Assembly (NCBI RefSeq): GCF_900095825.1
Contig: NZ_LT608315.1
Span: 1,538,311 to 1,602,310, forward strand
Length of the DNA: 64,000 nt
From: Acidaminococcus massiliensis
GTDB taxonomy: Bacteria > Bacillota > Negativicutes > Acidaminococcales > Acidaminococcaceae
Direction: 5' to 3'
The notes beneath the pieces were generated by a model. That model was given only the letters and a program-made list of their open reading frames with translations. It made no database searches and had not been told where the DNA came from. Positions 63,537 to 64,000 of the stretch are shown piece by piece. The stretch's first letter is position 1. Each line of letters starts with the position of its first letter. The position numbers and the translations under genes are program-made.

Positions 63537-63583
63537 CGCCATTGAGAAAGAACGGGAACGTTCCTTCTCAATGGCGTTCTTTT
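63537..63583 (+). terminator. Family C hairpin, copy C3, terminator of the LysR gene
   Basis: CGCCATTGAGAAAGAACG-GGAA-CGTTCCTTCTCAATGGCG is followed by TTCTTTT. Compared with C1 the outer stem differs (GAG/CTC), with pairing kept. Confidence 0.85.
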
Positions 63584-63618
63584 AGCGGAAGCTGTTGGCG
63601 TCCAATTATAATCATTCT

Positions 63619-64000
63619 TTAATGATCTTCTGCAGGGACGTTACGTACAGAAGCAATAAGAGAATTATTCAAATTCTCTTTTACAATTTTAATGAAGGAT
63701 TTTATCAGAGAAGAGTGTCTTTGGTGTTCAGGATAATTAACAGAAATCATCAGTGGCTTAAAATCAGGGAGAGGATGTATGATATGTTCCTTCGAAAAAG
63801 GATAAGTTGAACATTGAATTAAAGTCCTGGGGCAGAGCATAAATCCCATTTGAGAATAACACATACTGAGCATCGTACCTACATCACGTAATTCTAATAT
63901 TTTGGTAATATGTAATTTTTGATCGGAAATATATTGATGACAATATTTACCAACAGTAGTATCAGAAGGCATGATAAGAAAAGGACAGCACTGGATAATA
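63619..64000 (-). CDS. LysR-family regulator, C-terminal part (runs off the window)
   Basis: On the minus strand the frame is open from the window edge to the stop at 63619, giving about 126 visible residues. The sequence PFLIMPSDTTVGKYCHQYI, ILELRDVGTMLSMCYSQMGFMLCP and PLMISVNYPEHQRHSSLIKSFIKIVKE is the second half of a LysR effector-binding domain. An internal ATG at 63972 is not a gene start, since the homologous sequence continues upstream. It lies convergent to the preceding LysR gene across the C3 terminator. Base composition is more AT-rich than the neighbours, hinting at transfer. Confidence 0.8.
   Translation of the reverse strand, partial: IIQCCPFLIMPSDTTVGKYCHQYISDQKLHITKILELRDVGTMLSMCYSQMGFMLCPRTLIQCSTYPFSKEHIIHPLPDFKPLMISVNYPEHQRHSSLIKSFIKIVKENLNNSLIASVRNVPAEDH

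Overview
The window looks like chromosomal DNA of a Negativicutes bacterium, most likely Acidaminococcus or a close relative (an inference from gene content, not a database match). It has a Gram-negative outer-membrane autotransporter ending in Phe alongside Firmicutes-style parts: sigma-A-like promoters of the TTGACA-17-TATAAT or TGn-TATAAT type, an M-box, a Rrf2/YwnA-type regulator, and strong AGGAGG ribosome sites. Coding DNA is GC-rich and nearly all genes read on the + strand.

Layout. 1-2.3 kb: the end of a polar amino-acid ABC operon plus a racemase-family gene. 2.3-7.1 kb: rpsO with its own promoter and terminator, then a 1373-residue autotransporter. 7.2-7.7 kb: a five-tRNA operon (Asp, Phe, Gly, Cys, Leu). 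7.8-10.7 kb: uraA and guaA. 10.7-19.7 kb: single genes (DUF4160 pair, secreted protein, threonine aldolase, broken nitroreductase with a MarR regulator, UvrA-like protein, Ric) separated by a family of long palindromic repeats. 19.7-25.3 kb: an M20 amidohydrolase facing a YwnB-like / macrodomain-linked sirtuin / macrodomain operon, then a Sel1-metallo-beta-lactamase fusion. 25.3-31.9 kb: tRNA-Arg and housekeeping genes (thioesterase, F420-ligase-like protein, rdgB, YfcE-type phosphodiesterase, malic enzyme, orphan MetQ, HigA-like, LysR). 32-41.4 kb: heterodimeric ABC exporter, an iron/organophosphate-type ABC importer, and DUF4127. 41.7-47 kb: two M20 peptidases around a Rrf2 regulator and an unassigned carrier, then a flavin reductase. 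47-52.5 kb: tRNA-Pro, prfC, a WecG/TagA-type glycosyltransferase, psd-pssA and a GT2. 52.5-56.9 kb: repeat-rich spacer, M-box riboswitch, mgtA and a tiny membrane protein. 57-64 kb: an ATC-hydrolase-like gene with nhaC, an Rpn nuclease, an esterase, a 2HCT carboxylate symporter with divergent LysR, and the end of another LysR gene.

Three things stand out. (1) Two families of nested inverted repeats, here called A (about 120-128 bp) and B (about 135 bp), recur six times, usually as A then B and always in one orientation. They start at or just after a stop codon, and their arms differ between copies with mostly matching changes. (2) A 17-bp palindrome close to GTAATA-N5-TATTAC lies just downstream of the -10 of three transcription units: the Rrf2 gene itself, the YwnB/sirtuin/macrodomain operon, and the flavin reductase. 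This suggests one redox regulon that includes reversible protein ADP-ribosylation. (3) An M-box controls a P-type Mg2+ ATPase that is followed by a 40-codon single-span membrane-protein ORF with a strong ribosome site, an arrangement reminiscent of mgtA-mgtS.

No CRISPR array, rRNA operon, prophage or complete insertion sequence was seen.
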